This document shows positions 1 through 5,175 of a stretch of 5,763 bases of DNA, one piece after another (positions within the stretch are counted from its first letter, which is position 1; each line of letters begins with the position of its first letter). Where the stretch lies: assembly GCA_016196905.1 (NCBI GenBank), contig JACPWV010000119.1, positions 1 through 5,763 on the forward strand, given 5' to 3'. The stretch is from Chloroflexota bacterium (lineage in GTDB: Bacteria > Chloroflexota > Anaerolineae > UBA7937 > JACPPX01). The notes under the pieces are model-generated. The model saw only the letters and a program-made list of their open reading frames with translations, searched no databases and was not told where the DNA came from. The translations under genes were made by a program, and so were the position numbers.

Positions 1-51
1 AGTATGCAGGGGGTGCCGGTGAAAGAGGCGATGCCTCAGATCGCGGCTTGA
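1..51 (+). CDS. C-terminal tail of an unidentified gene entering from the left edge
   Basis: Frame 1 is open from the first base to a TGA at 49-51 and reads SMQGVPVKEAMPQIAA. The peptide resembles the amphipathic tails that end many extracellular solute-binding proteins of ABC sugar transporters, but 16 residues cannot establish a family. Support for a real gene end comes from the position: the stop is followed 24 bases later by a perfect hairpin that could terminate it, and the next gene converges from the other strand. It could also be a chance open frame. The start and the rest of the gene lie outside the window. Confidence 0.35.
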   Translation, partial: SMQGVPVKEAMPQIAA

Positions 52-75
52 GTCGAAGAGCGCCCCGACGATGGG

Positions 76-107
76 AAGGCGAGGCTGGATGCCTCGCCTT
101 TAATCTT
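76..107. terminator. Hairpin terminator between convergent genes
   Basis: Bases 76-85 (AAGGCGAGGC) and 91-100 (GCCTCGCCTT) form a perfect 10-bp stem with a 5-base loop. On the plus strand the stem is followed by a short T-rich run (CTTTAATCTT), which suits the end of the left-edge gene. On the minus strand the stem begins at the stop codon of the C45-like gene, so it could end that transcript as well, although there is no good T-run in that direction. It is probably a shared terminator, stronger for the plus strand. Confidence 0.6.
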
Positions 108-1389
108 GGATCTCTTCGATGAGGTCAAGCCGAGTTCGACCTCGCGCCCCGTCAGCACCGATCCAATCGATCCACAGCTCGAGGTCGCTGGAGGCGAAGG
201 CGATGCCCAGGATCGCTCCGCCGTTAGACGAGGATGACAAACCGGAGAGAGCGGTGACGATGTCCAGCGCAGGCAGGGTATCCAGTCGGCCCTGCCTTTC
301 TCTCAAAGTCTCGGCGAGGCGGGCTTCGAGATCGATCTCCTCTTCGGGCAACTCTTTGACCCTCAAGCGTGCGATGTCGAGATCGCGCGCAGTGCCTCCG
401 CGCCAGATCAGGCCCTCTTCCGCCAGATAATCGGCCTGGCGGTGGGCGGTCAGTTCCATGACCGCGGCATCGGCTGGCTTGCCGTCTCCGATTACTGCGA
501 TCAGCCCATTGCTTCGCGGCGTGCTGGCCAAGACCTGGAAGGCTTGAGGTAAGTCGCCAGCTCGTTCCAGCACCAAGCGAGTGAGAAAGGGAGCTGGCAC
601 ACCCCCCAGAGACGCATCGGCCGAGCTAAATGGGATGGCGGCCATAGAGATCTTCTCCTCGTTCAGCCCCGCCAAAAGGCGTACCTTTCCAGGGGAGATG
701 AGCCCCACCCAAGCGTTACCTACCGTCGGCTCGTAGATGGCGATCAGGGCACGCTCGAGGGGCCACGGCTCCTCCAGCATGATCCCCTGAACCAGGCTGC
801 CTTGGGGAGTCGCCGGGCCGAAGGCGGCGAAGCTAGCGGACTCACCAGGCGATCTCCCTGGAGCCACTATCGGCGGCGGCTCGGAGCGGCGCGTGACAGG
901 GAGGACCAGCGGTGGCACCCAGACATCCCAGGAGGTCAACAACTCGTAGACGACGGCACGCGCGTCGGGCTGCATGGTTAAATCCTCGATAGTGTTGAGA
1001 AGCACGATGTCGCTGTAGGATACGCCGGCGCCTAGCGCGATCCCACGCATCTCCAGGCGATATTCCTTGGGCAGGTGCGCATCCACCCAGCGGGCATAGC
1101 GTGCCAGCACGAAGGGCGGGTAGCCTGCGTTGGGGACTGTTTCGCGATAGAGGCCGGCAATTGCCGATCGTATCTCATCGCGGAGCAGCACGCCGTGTTG
1201 GTAGCCCATCTCCTCGGGAGTCCCTACCAGATGCAGAACGCGCACACCTTGGCGAGTGGTCAGGGAGGCCCGGGCCAGACTCGCCACCCATTCGGGGTCC
1301 AGTGAGGGCTCCGCGGGGAAGCTCAGCAGCACGATGCTGCCGAGCACGATCAGCAGAGCCGCGCCGCGGAGGAGGAGAGGTCGAGCCAT
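100..1389 (-). CDS. C45-family (Ntn-hydrolase fold) acyltransferase/hydrolase homologue, membrane-anchored, probably lacking the catalytic Cys
   Basis: This 429-residue protein starts with a short basic N-terminus and a hydrophobic segment (about residues 5-24), a signal peptide or membrane anchor, so the domain should lie outside the membrane. Family marks are VGTPEEMGYQHGVLL (55-69), the block GIALGAGVSYSDIVLLNT (116-133), FAAFGPAT-QG (187-197), the LAGLNEEKISMA stretch (239-250), and a C-terminus with DLELWIDW (402-409). These match peptidase family C45 and its acyl-CoA:6-APA acyltransferase and acid-ceramidase-like relatives, which cleave or transfer acyl groups after self-cleavage that exposes an N-terminal Cys. 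Here the expected Cys-Ser/Thr-Ser-Phe reads Ser184-Ala-Ser-Phe (codon TCC at 838-840), and the following Arg-Asn-x-Asp motif is replaced by Ile203-Met-Leu-Glu206. Either Ser acts as the nucleophile or the protein is a non-catalytic homologue. The ATG has no Shine-Dalgarno but lies about 15 bases after a promoter. A decayed copy of its 5' end lies at 3757-3915. Confidence 0.82.
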   Translation of the reverse strand: MARPLLLRGAALLIVLGSIVLLSFPAEPSLDPEWVASLARASLTTRQGVRVLHLVGTPEEMGYQHGVLLRDEIRSAIAGLYRETVPNAGYPPFVLARYARWVDAHLPKEYRLEMRGIALGAGVSYSDIVLLNTIEDLTMQPDARAVVYELLTSWDVWVPPLVLPVTRRSEPPPIVAPGRSPGESASFAAFGPATPQGSLVQGIMLEEPWPLERALIAIYEPTVGNAWVGLISPGKVRLLAGLNEEKISMAAIPFSSADASLGGVPAPFLTRLVLERAGDLPQAFQVLASTPRSNGLIAVIGDGKPADAAVMELTAHRQADYLAEEGLIWRGGTARDLDIARLRVKELPEEEIDLEARLAETLRERQGRLDTLPALDIVTALSGLSSSSNGGAILGIAFASSDLELWIDWIGADGARGRTRLDLIEEIQD

Positions 1390-1404
1390 GGGAAACGTGA
1401 ACCC

Positions 1405-1432
1405 ATTATCCCCCTTTGTCGTTAGCTGTCAA
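1405..1432 (-). promoter_or_regulatory. Strong sigma-70-type promoter of the C45-like gene, nearly leaderless
   Basis: Read on the minus strand, TTGACA (1427-1432, perfect -35) is separated by 16 bases from GATAAT (1405-1410, five of six matches to the -10 consensus). Transcription should begin near 1398, only about 8-10 bases before the ATG at 1389. That explains why no ribosome binding site precedes the start. The same arrangement is preserved in damaged form at 3885-3912. Confidence 0.75.
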
Positions 1433-1433
1433 A

Positions 1434-1445
1434 AAAGGGCCCTTT
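1434..1445. promoter_or_regulatory. Perfect palindrome next to the -35 box
   Basis: AAAGGGCCCTTT is a 12-bp perfect palindrome that ends one base before the -35 hexamer of the C45-like gene promoter. The position suits a regulator binding site. It cannot fold into a useful hairpin because it has no loop, so it is not a terminator. Which protein would bind it is unknown. Confidence 0.35.
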
Positions 1446-1463
1446 CGGTCTCGAGAAGGCGAT

Positions 1464-1474
1464 TGAAGTATTAC
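1464..1474. promoter_or_regulatory. Copy 1 of a repeated AAGTATTAC site
   Basis: TGAAGTATTAC lies about 30 bases upstream of the -35 box of the C45-like gene. It shares AAGTATTAC exactly with the site at 1801-1818 in the promoter of the divergent membrane protein, and matches the reverse strand of 1701-1717 with one missing base. Read as a binding site, it links the C45-like gene to the same regulator as its neighbours. Confidence 0.4.
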
Positions 1475-1519
1475 CGGCCTCACCGCGTTTGAAATCCGAG
1501 CGCGGAGTCGATAGAATGA

Positions 1520-1627
1520 TCAACTTCGCCTAACCTGTTTGGACTCGTCGGAGTTAGCCGCGCGGACGCACGCTGCTAGGGCAAATCCGGCAAGCAGCAA
1601 ACTAGGCACGAACTGTCTGTAGCTCAT
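1520..1627 (-). CDS. Very small lipoprotein (35 residues)
   Basis: On the minus strand an ATG at 1627 opens a 35-codon frame ending in TGA at 1520-1522. The ribosome binding site GGGAGGA (1635-1641) lies 7 bases upstream, the best-placed one in the window. The protein starts MSYRQFVPSLLLAGFALAAC: one basic residue, a hydrophobic stretch, then the lipobox Leu-Ala-Ala-Cys with Cys20 as the lipid-modified residue. Lipoprotein signal peptidase would leave a mature peptide of only 16 residues, rich in charged side chains (Asp, Glu, Lys, Arg). I do not recognise a family. It could be a true small lipoprotein, comparable in size to entericidin-type peptides, or the surviving 5' end of a longer lipoprotein gene. 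It points the same way as the C45-like gene, whose promoter starts about 90 bases downstream. Confidence 0.6.
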   Translation of the reverse strand: MSYRQFVPSLLLAGFALAACVRAANSDESKQVRRS

Positions 1628-1660
1628 TGGCTTTTCCTCCCAGTCTTATCTCAACTGTAC

Positions 1661-1680
1661 TACGATCCGGTCGGGTCGTA
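1661..1680. promoter_or_regulatory. Imperfect 20-bp inverted repeat, possible operator
   Basis: TACGATCCGGTCGGGTCGTA is an inverted repeat with 9-base arms (one mismatch) around a 2-base centre. It lies 33 bases upstream of the small lipoprotein start, where that gene's promoter is expected. The size and position fit a dimeric repressor site. I see no convincing promoter hexamers there, only a weak TTACGA/TACAGT pair on the minus strand that would overlap the repeat. Confidence 0.4.
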
Positions 1681-1700
1681 AGGAATCCCGTCTACGCGAT

Positions 1701-1717
1701 TGATGTAATCTTCATCA
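1701..1717. promoter_or_regulatory. Copy 2 of the repeated site, inverted repeat TGATG-N7-CATCA
   Basis: The plus strand reads TGATGTAATCTTCATCA, an inverted repeat with 5-base arms. Its reverse complement, TGATGAAGATTACATCA, shares ATTACATCA exactly with 1810-1818 and carries AAG just before it, as the other copies do. It lies 74-90 bases upstream of the lipoprotein start, within the divergent control region. Confidence 0.45.
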
Positions 1718-1777
1718 CGCGCTTCGACCGAAGGGGATTCTCGGCAGCCGCGCTCACCTTGTATTCGAAACTACGGT

Positions 1778-1818
1778 TTGTCTTACCTAGAGGGGGGTAT
1801 ATGTAAAGTATTACATCA
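1778..1818 (+). promoter_or_regulatory. Promoter with overlapping operator for the four-helix membrane protein
   Basis: A likely promoter is TTGTCT (1778-1783), a 16-base spacer and TATGTA (1800-1805). Over the -10 lies ATGTAA-AGTA-TTACAT (1801-1816), an inverted repeat with perfect 6-base arms, extended to ATTACATCA at 1818. A protein bound there would cover the -10 and the start point, which fits repression. This is copy 3 of the site shared with 1464-1474 and 1701-1717. The inverted repeat is seen directly; the promoter hexamers are a weaker call. Confidence 0.5.
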
Positions 1819-1838
1819 TTTAGGAGAGGAGACAGTCC

Positions 1839-2336
1839 ATGGCAACTCTTGCCGCCCAAACCCTTCGCGGCCCATTCGACGCGACCCGCACGGTCATCGG
1901 TGGCCTCATCGCTGGCATGGTCTTGGGCATGTGGGAGATGGTGCTAGAGGCGATCATTCCCGCGGGCCAAGGTTTCTTTGGCCCGGTCATCTTGATCGCC
2001 GCAACCGTGCTGCGCAACTTACAGGACCTCAGCCCCGCACAGCAGCCGCCCCTGGATGTGTTGGCTATCATCCTGGGTTTGATGGGACACATGATGAACT
2101 CGGTTATCTTCGCCCTCATCTTCGCTCAGGTTGTGCGGCGCCTGACTCAATCCAACGTCGGTCTCATCGTCAGCGGCGTCGTCTATGGCATCGTGGTCTT
2201 TGGGGTGATGTGGTACGTCATCCTGCCGCTCATTGACCCGGTCATGCTACACGTCAATGCGCTCGTTTTCTCCGTCGGTCACATGATGTACGGTTTGGGC
2301 CTGGGACTTACCGGCATCTGGGCGCGCCAGGCCTGA
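1839..2336 (+). CDS. Small polytopic membrane protein with two Gly-His-Met-Met motifs, unknown function
   Basis: This 165-residue protein starts at an ATG preceded by a purine-rich ribosome binding site (AGGAGAGGAG at 1822-1831, 7 bases away). It is strongly hydrophobic, with membrane segments at about 18-40, 73-97, 107-131 and 139-160, plus a less certain one at 46-58. A hydrophilic loop with Pro-rich character lies at 61-71. The last part of two helices carries the same motif: GHMMNS at 83-88 and GHMMYG at 147-152, which suggests an internal duplication. I do not recognise the family or a catalytic motif. His and Met within membrane helices can bind metal or haem in other proteins, but nothing here proves that. 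The gene stands alone on its strand and is divergent to the small lipoprotein, with a palindromic operator over its promoter. Its transcript probably ends at the hairpin at 2549-2578. Confidence 0.8.
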   Translation: MATLAAQTLRGPFDATRTVIGGLIAGMVLGMWEMVLEAIIPAGQGFFGPVILIAATVLRNLQDLSPAQQPPLDVLAIILGLMGHMMNSVIFALIFAQVVRRLTQSNVGLIVSGVVYGIVVFGVMWYVILPLIDPVMLHVNALVFSVGHMMYGLGLGLTGIWARQA

Positions 2337-2767
2337 TACGAGATGGGCGATATGTGATGCGCGAGTAGGGCGCCCTGCCACCGATCCTGTGCAACGGGGC
2401 GAATGCCACGAGCGCAGGCAAGGCGTGAGGGACACCGGCTGCCCTCAATTCTTCTGGCTGATCCCTCGAATGACCCACCCATGCCTGCGCAGGGCTTGGT
2501 CTCTCCACCGTCCGCGGAAACCGGGTAGCCTCCCGTGCGGGCAGACGAGAGCGCGATGGCCCACTGGCCATCGCGCTCATCTTTCCTCGCCCCCTTCGCA
2601 CATCCCATCCTTCGCCCCCTCACCTCCTCCGACAAAGGGTTTTTGGCAGAGGCGTGCGGCCGCAGAGGGAGACCGCCGCCACGGCGAAACGCATCAAGGG
2701 GTACTACTGGTGGTCCTCCTCCATGGAAAGTCCGAATGGATGTCAAACGCGGCAAGCATTGCCATCC
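2337..2767. other. Non-coding stretch with nested inverted repeats and a terminator
   Basis: No convincing gene lies here on either strand. It starts (2335-2372) with degenerate GAT/GAG-type repeats such as CGAGATGGGCG and CGAGTAGGGCG. Then GCGCAGGCA (2412-2420) pairs perfectly with TGCCTGCGC (2482-2490). Inside this, GAGGGA (2427-2432) can pair with TCCCTC (2462-2467), or TGAGGG (2426-2431) with CCCTCA (2442-2447), and the two pairings exclude each other. A strong hairpin follows at 2549-2578. The whole could be a structured 3' UTR of the membrane protein gene or a small RNA ending at the hairpin. I see nothing notable in 2590-2767. Confidence 0.4.
2549..2588 (+). terminator. Strong intrinsic terminator
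   Basis: GAGCGCGATGGCC (2549-2561) and GGCCATCGCGCTC (2566-2578) form a perfect 13-bp stem with the 4-base loop CACT, followed by ATCTTTCCT. It lies 212 bases after the membrane protein stop and between convergent genes. It would end plus-strand transcription and could also block minus-strand readthrough from the hydrolase gene, though no T-run follows in that direction. Confidence 0.7.
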
Positions 2768-3673
2768 TCACGGTGCGCCCTCCAGCACCCCCAGACTCCG
2801 CCTCAGGAATTCCACCACGCGCTCCGCATAACCGGGTGTATTGAAAAGATCCCTGTGCCCGCGGCCCGGCACCAGCCAGCGCTCAGTGCGTGCCGGATCT
2901 GCCCTCCGGGCCAGAAGGGCCAAGTGATCGGACGGGATGTACTCGTCGGCGGCGCCGTGGATCAATAGGATCGGGCATCGCACATCGGCGATCCTCTGCC
3001 AGGCGTGGTAATCCTGGACCCTGTGGCCGCGTGGCTGCACGTAGACCCGGGCCACGAATTCCGCAAAGAGGCGCCAGCTGGGCAACCCCGCCAGCTCCAA
3101 CATCCGTTGGGTCAGCTCCACCGGGCCGGCGAAGGCGGAGCTGCTCGCCAACGCCCCCACCCGCCGATCCCAGGAGGCGGCGAGGATGCAGGCAGTCCCT
3201 CCGGCTGAGTGTCCGAAAAGACCTAACCGGGTGACCTCCGGACGCCCGGCCATGTAGTCGATCGCCGCCAGGGTATCCATGACGAACTCTGCGCCGGTGA
3301 GGTATCGCTCCGGCGGATTTAGCCCGTGCCCCCGGGCGTCGAAGAGCAGCACGTGAAAACCCGCATCATGCAGGAAACGGGCCACGGGCAGCATCCGGGC
3401 GTGGTTGCCCTCCCAGCCGTGGACCACCACCACTCCGGGACCGGCCGTGCCATCCCGCGCCGGAATGAGCCACCCCGGCAACATCCGATCCACCGTCGGG
3501 AACTCCACCACCTCCCCTGGCAGGCCGACATTTGCCGGAGTCTTCTCCGGCGGCCGTGGTTGGGGAAACCCCAACCTCTGCCTGAATTTCAAAGCCACCG
3601 CATACGCTACACCCACTGTGAGGAGCAGCGCTACCCCCAGCCCACCCAGCAACCAGCCAAACCAATTCGCCAT
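2768..3673 (-). CDS. Membrane-anchored alpha/beta hydrolase
   Basis: The 301-residue protein begins at the ATG at 3673 (MANWFGWLLGGLGVALLL). An upstream in-frame TTG at 3769 would add 32 residues without family character, so I reject it. An AGGGAG lies 12 bases before the ATG, a modest ribosome binding site. One membrane helix (about 5-28) is followed by a short basic linker and a full alpha/beta hydrolase domain: strand and oxyanion loop VVVVHGWEGN (81-90), FDARGHG (111-117), nucleophile elbow GHSAGG with Ser156, then GAADEYIP with Asp243 and GRGHRD with His273. All three catalytic residues are present, so an active esterase- or lipase-like serine hydrolase outside or at the membrane is likely. 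The substrate cannot be named. No clear terminator follows the stop. Its own promoter is not obvious, and the relic promoter at 3885-3912 could drive it. Confidence 0.88.
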   Translation of the reverse strand: MANWFGWLLGGLGVALLLTVGVAYAVALKFRQRLGFPQPRPPEKTPANVGLPGEVVEFPTVDRMLPGWLIPARDGTAGPGVVVVHGWEGNHARMLPVARFLHDAGFHVLLFDARGHGLNPPERYLTGAEFVMDTLAAIDYMAGRPEVTRLGLFGHSAGGTACILAASWDRRVGALASSSAFAGPVELTQRMLELAGLPSWRLFAEFVARVYVQPRGHRVQDYHAWQRIADVRCPILLIHGAADEYIPSDHLALLARRADPARTERWLVPGRGHRDLFNTPGYAERVVEFLRRSLGVLEGAP

Positions 3674-3756
3674 GGGAATCTCAAACTCCCTGAAGCCACC
3701 TGCGCTTATGCCCTGTGGTCGGCGAGGTCCTGTGCATCTGCACGCAGGCGATGAAG

Positions 3757-3915
3757 TCAGGCCCCCCAACGATCATCCCCATCGGAGTCCGGGTAGACTC
3801 TGAGGCGGGTCAGCAGCCAGATGCCGCCGAGCACGATCAGCAAGGCTGCGCCTGAAGGAGGAAATGTCAAGGCAGGGGTAACTCCTCATCGCTGGCGCTT
3901 CTCCACTGTCAAAGC
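3757..3915 (-). pseudogene. Decayed 5' end and promoter of a second C45-like gene
   Basis: This stretch aligns with the start of the C45-like gene in the same orientation. Bases 3826-3842 equal 1339-1355 exactly (17 bases), and similarity continues on both sides. In the right frame both encode GAALLIVLG followed by a similar hydrophobic end (SIVLLS in the gene, GIWLLT here). The relic is broken in three ways: the start ATG has become CTG (3873-3875), one base is missing in the first 14 codons, which brings an early TGA into frame, and the reading frame ends at a TGA (3757-3759) after the anchor. The promoter is present with identical 16-base spacing. The frame from a TTG at 3870 would still give a 37-residue single-helix peptide, but no good ribosome binding site supports it. 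Similarity fades below about 3780; the enzyme domain is gone. Confidence 0.6.
3885..3912 (-). promoter_or_regulatory. Relic promoter copied from the C45-like gene
   Basis: TTGACA (minus strand, 3907-3912) is intact and lies 16 bases before GATGAG (3885-3890), which corresponds to GATAAT in the live gene. The -10 has lost two matches, so activity is probably reduced. It still points toward the alpha/beta hydrolase, about 210 bases downstream, and may serve it. Confidence 0.4.
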
Positions 3916-4170
3916 GAAGCACTTGTCCCTAGCGCCACCCATCGGAAAATCGCCCCCTTCCTCATCAGAAAAACCGCCATTCGCAGGATTTTTGCCCCAC
4001 TCGTGGAGGATGCGAGTGGCTCCCAGATGGCTGTCGCAGCTCAGCGGCCAGACTTGAAGATCGTCGACTCCTAGTGCGTGATGTCCGCGTATAGGTCCTC
4101 GTAGCTAACGCCGGGATGGGTGAGAAGACTAAATAGTCCGAAGCAGGTATCGACCGCGCCGCACCCTATT
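3916..4170. other. Non-coding stretch, possible second gene remnant
   Basis: No intact gene is visible. CATCGGAAAATCGCC (3940-3954) and CATCAGAAAAACCGCC (3963-3978) are near repeats spaced 23 bases apart, about two helical turns, and could be paired binding sites upstream of the relic promoter. A 7-bp hairpin lies at 3997-4019 (CCACTCG/CGAGTGG) without a T-run. On the minus strand, right after the reductase stop, a frame ending in TAG at 4071-4073 reads VDTCFGLFSLLTHPGVSYED and further residues. It looks like a protein C-terminus but has no start of its own outside the reductase gene. Confidence 0.3.
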
Positions 4171-5175
4171 CTACCACCGAAACTTGTGCGGGCCGAAGTC
4201 GGCCTGATAGTATGGCACGGTCGCCCGGCCGGGAGGCGCAACGGCGTCGATCCGCGCACGGTCCTCGTCGGTGACTTTCACGTTCACGGCGCCCAGGTTG
4301 TCCTCCAGTTGTTCCATGCTGCGCGGCCCGATGATGGGACTGGTGATACCCGGCTGCTGGGCACACCAGGCCAGCGCGAACTGGCCGGGCGTGCATCCCT
4401 TCTCCTTAGCAATCGCCTCGACGACTTCCAACACGTCGAACGCGTCGTCGGTAAAGTGGCGATCATCCCACTCATCTCCCTCCTGGAAACGCGCTCCTTC
4501 GGGACGCGTCTCACCGCGGCGGTACTTGCCAGTGAGGAACCCTCCCGCCAGCGGTGACCAAGGGATCAGCGCCAGGCCATAGGTCTGGGCCATGGGCACC
4601 AGCTCCCGTTCGATGCGTCGATCCAAGAGGTGATAGGGCGGCTGCTCACAAATGAAGCGATGGAGCCCCAACTCCTTGGAAACCCACAGTGATTCGAGCA
4701 CCTGCCAGGCGGCGAAGGTGCTGGTGCCGATGTAGCGCACCTTGCCCGCCCGAATCAGGTCGTCCAGCGCACGGAGCGTCTCATCAATGGGCACCTCCGA
4801 GCTGGGCCGATGGATCTGGTACAGGTCGATGTAGTCCGTCTGCAGGCGCCGCAGCGAGGCCTCGCATTGCTCGATGATGTGGCGGCGATGACTCCCCCGC
4901 GCGTTGGGGTCCTCATCGTCCATGCGGCCATGAACCTTAGTAGCCAGCACGATGCGATGGCGCCGGCCGTTTCGCACCAGCGCCTTCCCCACAATCTCCT
5001 CGCTGCGGCCGCGGCTGTAGACATTGGCTGTATCCAAGAAGTTGATCCCCGCATCGATGGCGCGGTCGATGATATCCATCGAGTTGGCCTCGTCAGTCCG
5101 GCCGCCGAACATCATGCATCCCAGGCAAAGCATGCTCACCTGTACGCCCGCGCGTCCTAAACCGCGATACTCCAT
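4171..5175 (-). CDS. Aldo/keto reductase
   Basis: This 334-residue protein has the length and all main marks of an NAD(P)H-dependent aldo/keto reductase, a cytosolic TIM-barrel enzyme that reduces aldehydes and ketones to alcohols. The N-terminal hairpin GRAGVQVSMLCLGCMMFG leads into barrel strand one. The catalytic tetrad is visible as Asp48 and Tyr53 in FLDTANVYSRGRSE, Lys80 in VLATKVHG, and His122 in DLYQIHRP. The cofactor side is shown by GTSTFAAWQ (150-158), the IPWSPLAGGFLTGKY loop (204-218) and ITSPIIGPRSMEQLEDNL (277-294), whose Pro-Arg-Ser segment contacts the nucleotide phosphate in this family. It resembles the bacterial general stress or sugar-aldehyde type (YhdN/AKR11-like), but the substrate cannot be assigned. 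The ATG is preceded by AGGAG (5186-5190) 10 bases away, slightly far. It ends 97 bases before a possible gene remnant. Confidence 0.93.
   Translation of the reverse strand: MEYRGLGRAGVQVSMLCLGCMMFGGRTDEANSMDIIDRAIDAGINFLDTANVYSRGRSEEIVGKALVRNGRRHRIVLATKVHGRMDDEDPNARGSHRRHIIEQCEASLRRLQTDYIDLYQIHRPSSEVPIDETLRALDDLIRAGKVRYIGTSTFAAWQVLESLWVSKELGLHRFICEQPPYHLLDRRIERELVPMAQTYGLALIPWSPLAGGFLTGKYRRGETRPEGARFQEGDEWDDRHFTDDAFDVLEVVEAIAKEKGCTPGQFALAWCAQQPGITSPIIGPRSMEQLEDNLGAVNVKVTDEDRARIDAVAPPGRATVPYYQADFGPHKFRW

Noticed and set aside
1778..2236. 152-residue plus-strand frame overlapping the membrane protein
   Set aside because: It is rich in His, Arg and Pro with no family pattern, and lies out of frame over a clear membrane protein with its own ribosome binding site.
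2399..2470. Fluoride-riboswitch-like pieces (GGGCGAATGCC and GGCTGATCCCT)
   Set aside because: The spacing and the conserved first stem do not fit the known element, and no plus-strand gene follows.
2717..2740. GGAAAGTCC as part of an RNase P RNA
   Set aside because: Only this short piece matches; the other conserved regions of the RNA are missing nearby.
2279..2844. Several frames of 97-158 residues on both strands between the membrane protein and the hydrolase
   Set aside because: They have Arg/Pro-rich shadow-like composition, no ribosome binding sites and no recognisable domains, and they run over a strong terminator hairpin.
3674..3769. Longer hydrolase starting at a TTG at 3769
   Set aside because: The extra 32 residues look like non-coding translation and overlap the relic; the ATG at 3673 gives a clean anchor at the N-terminus.
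3997..4019. Hairpin CCACTCG/CGAGTGG as terminator
   Set aside because: The stem is only 7 bp, and neither strand has a T-run after it.
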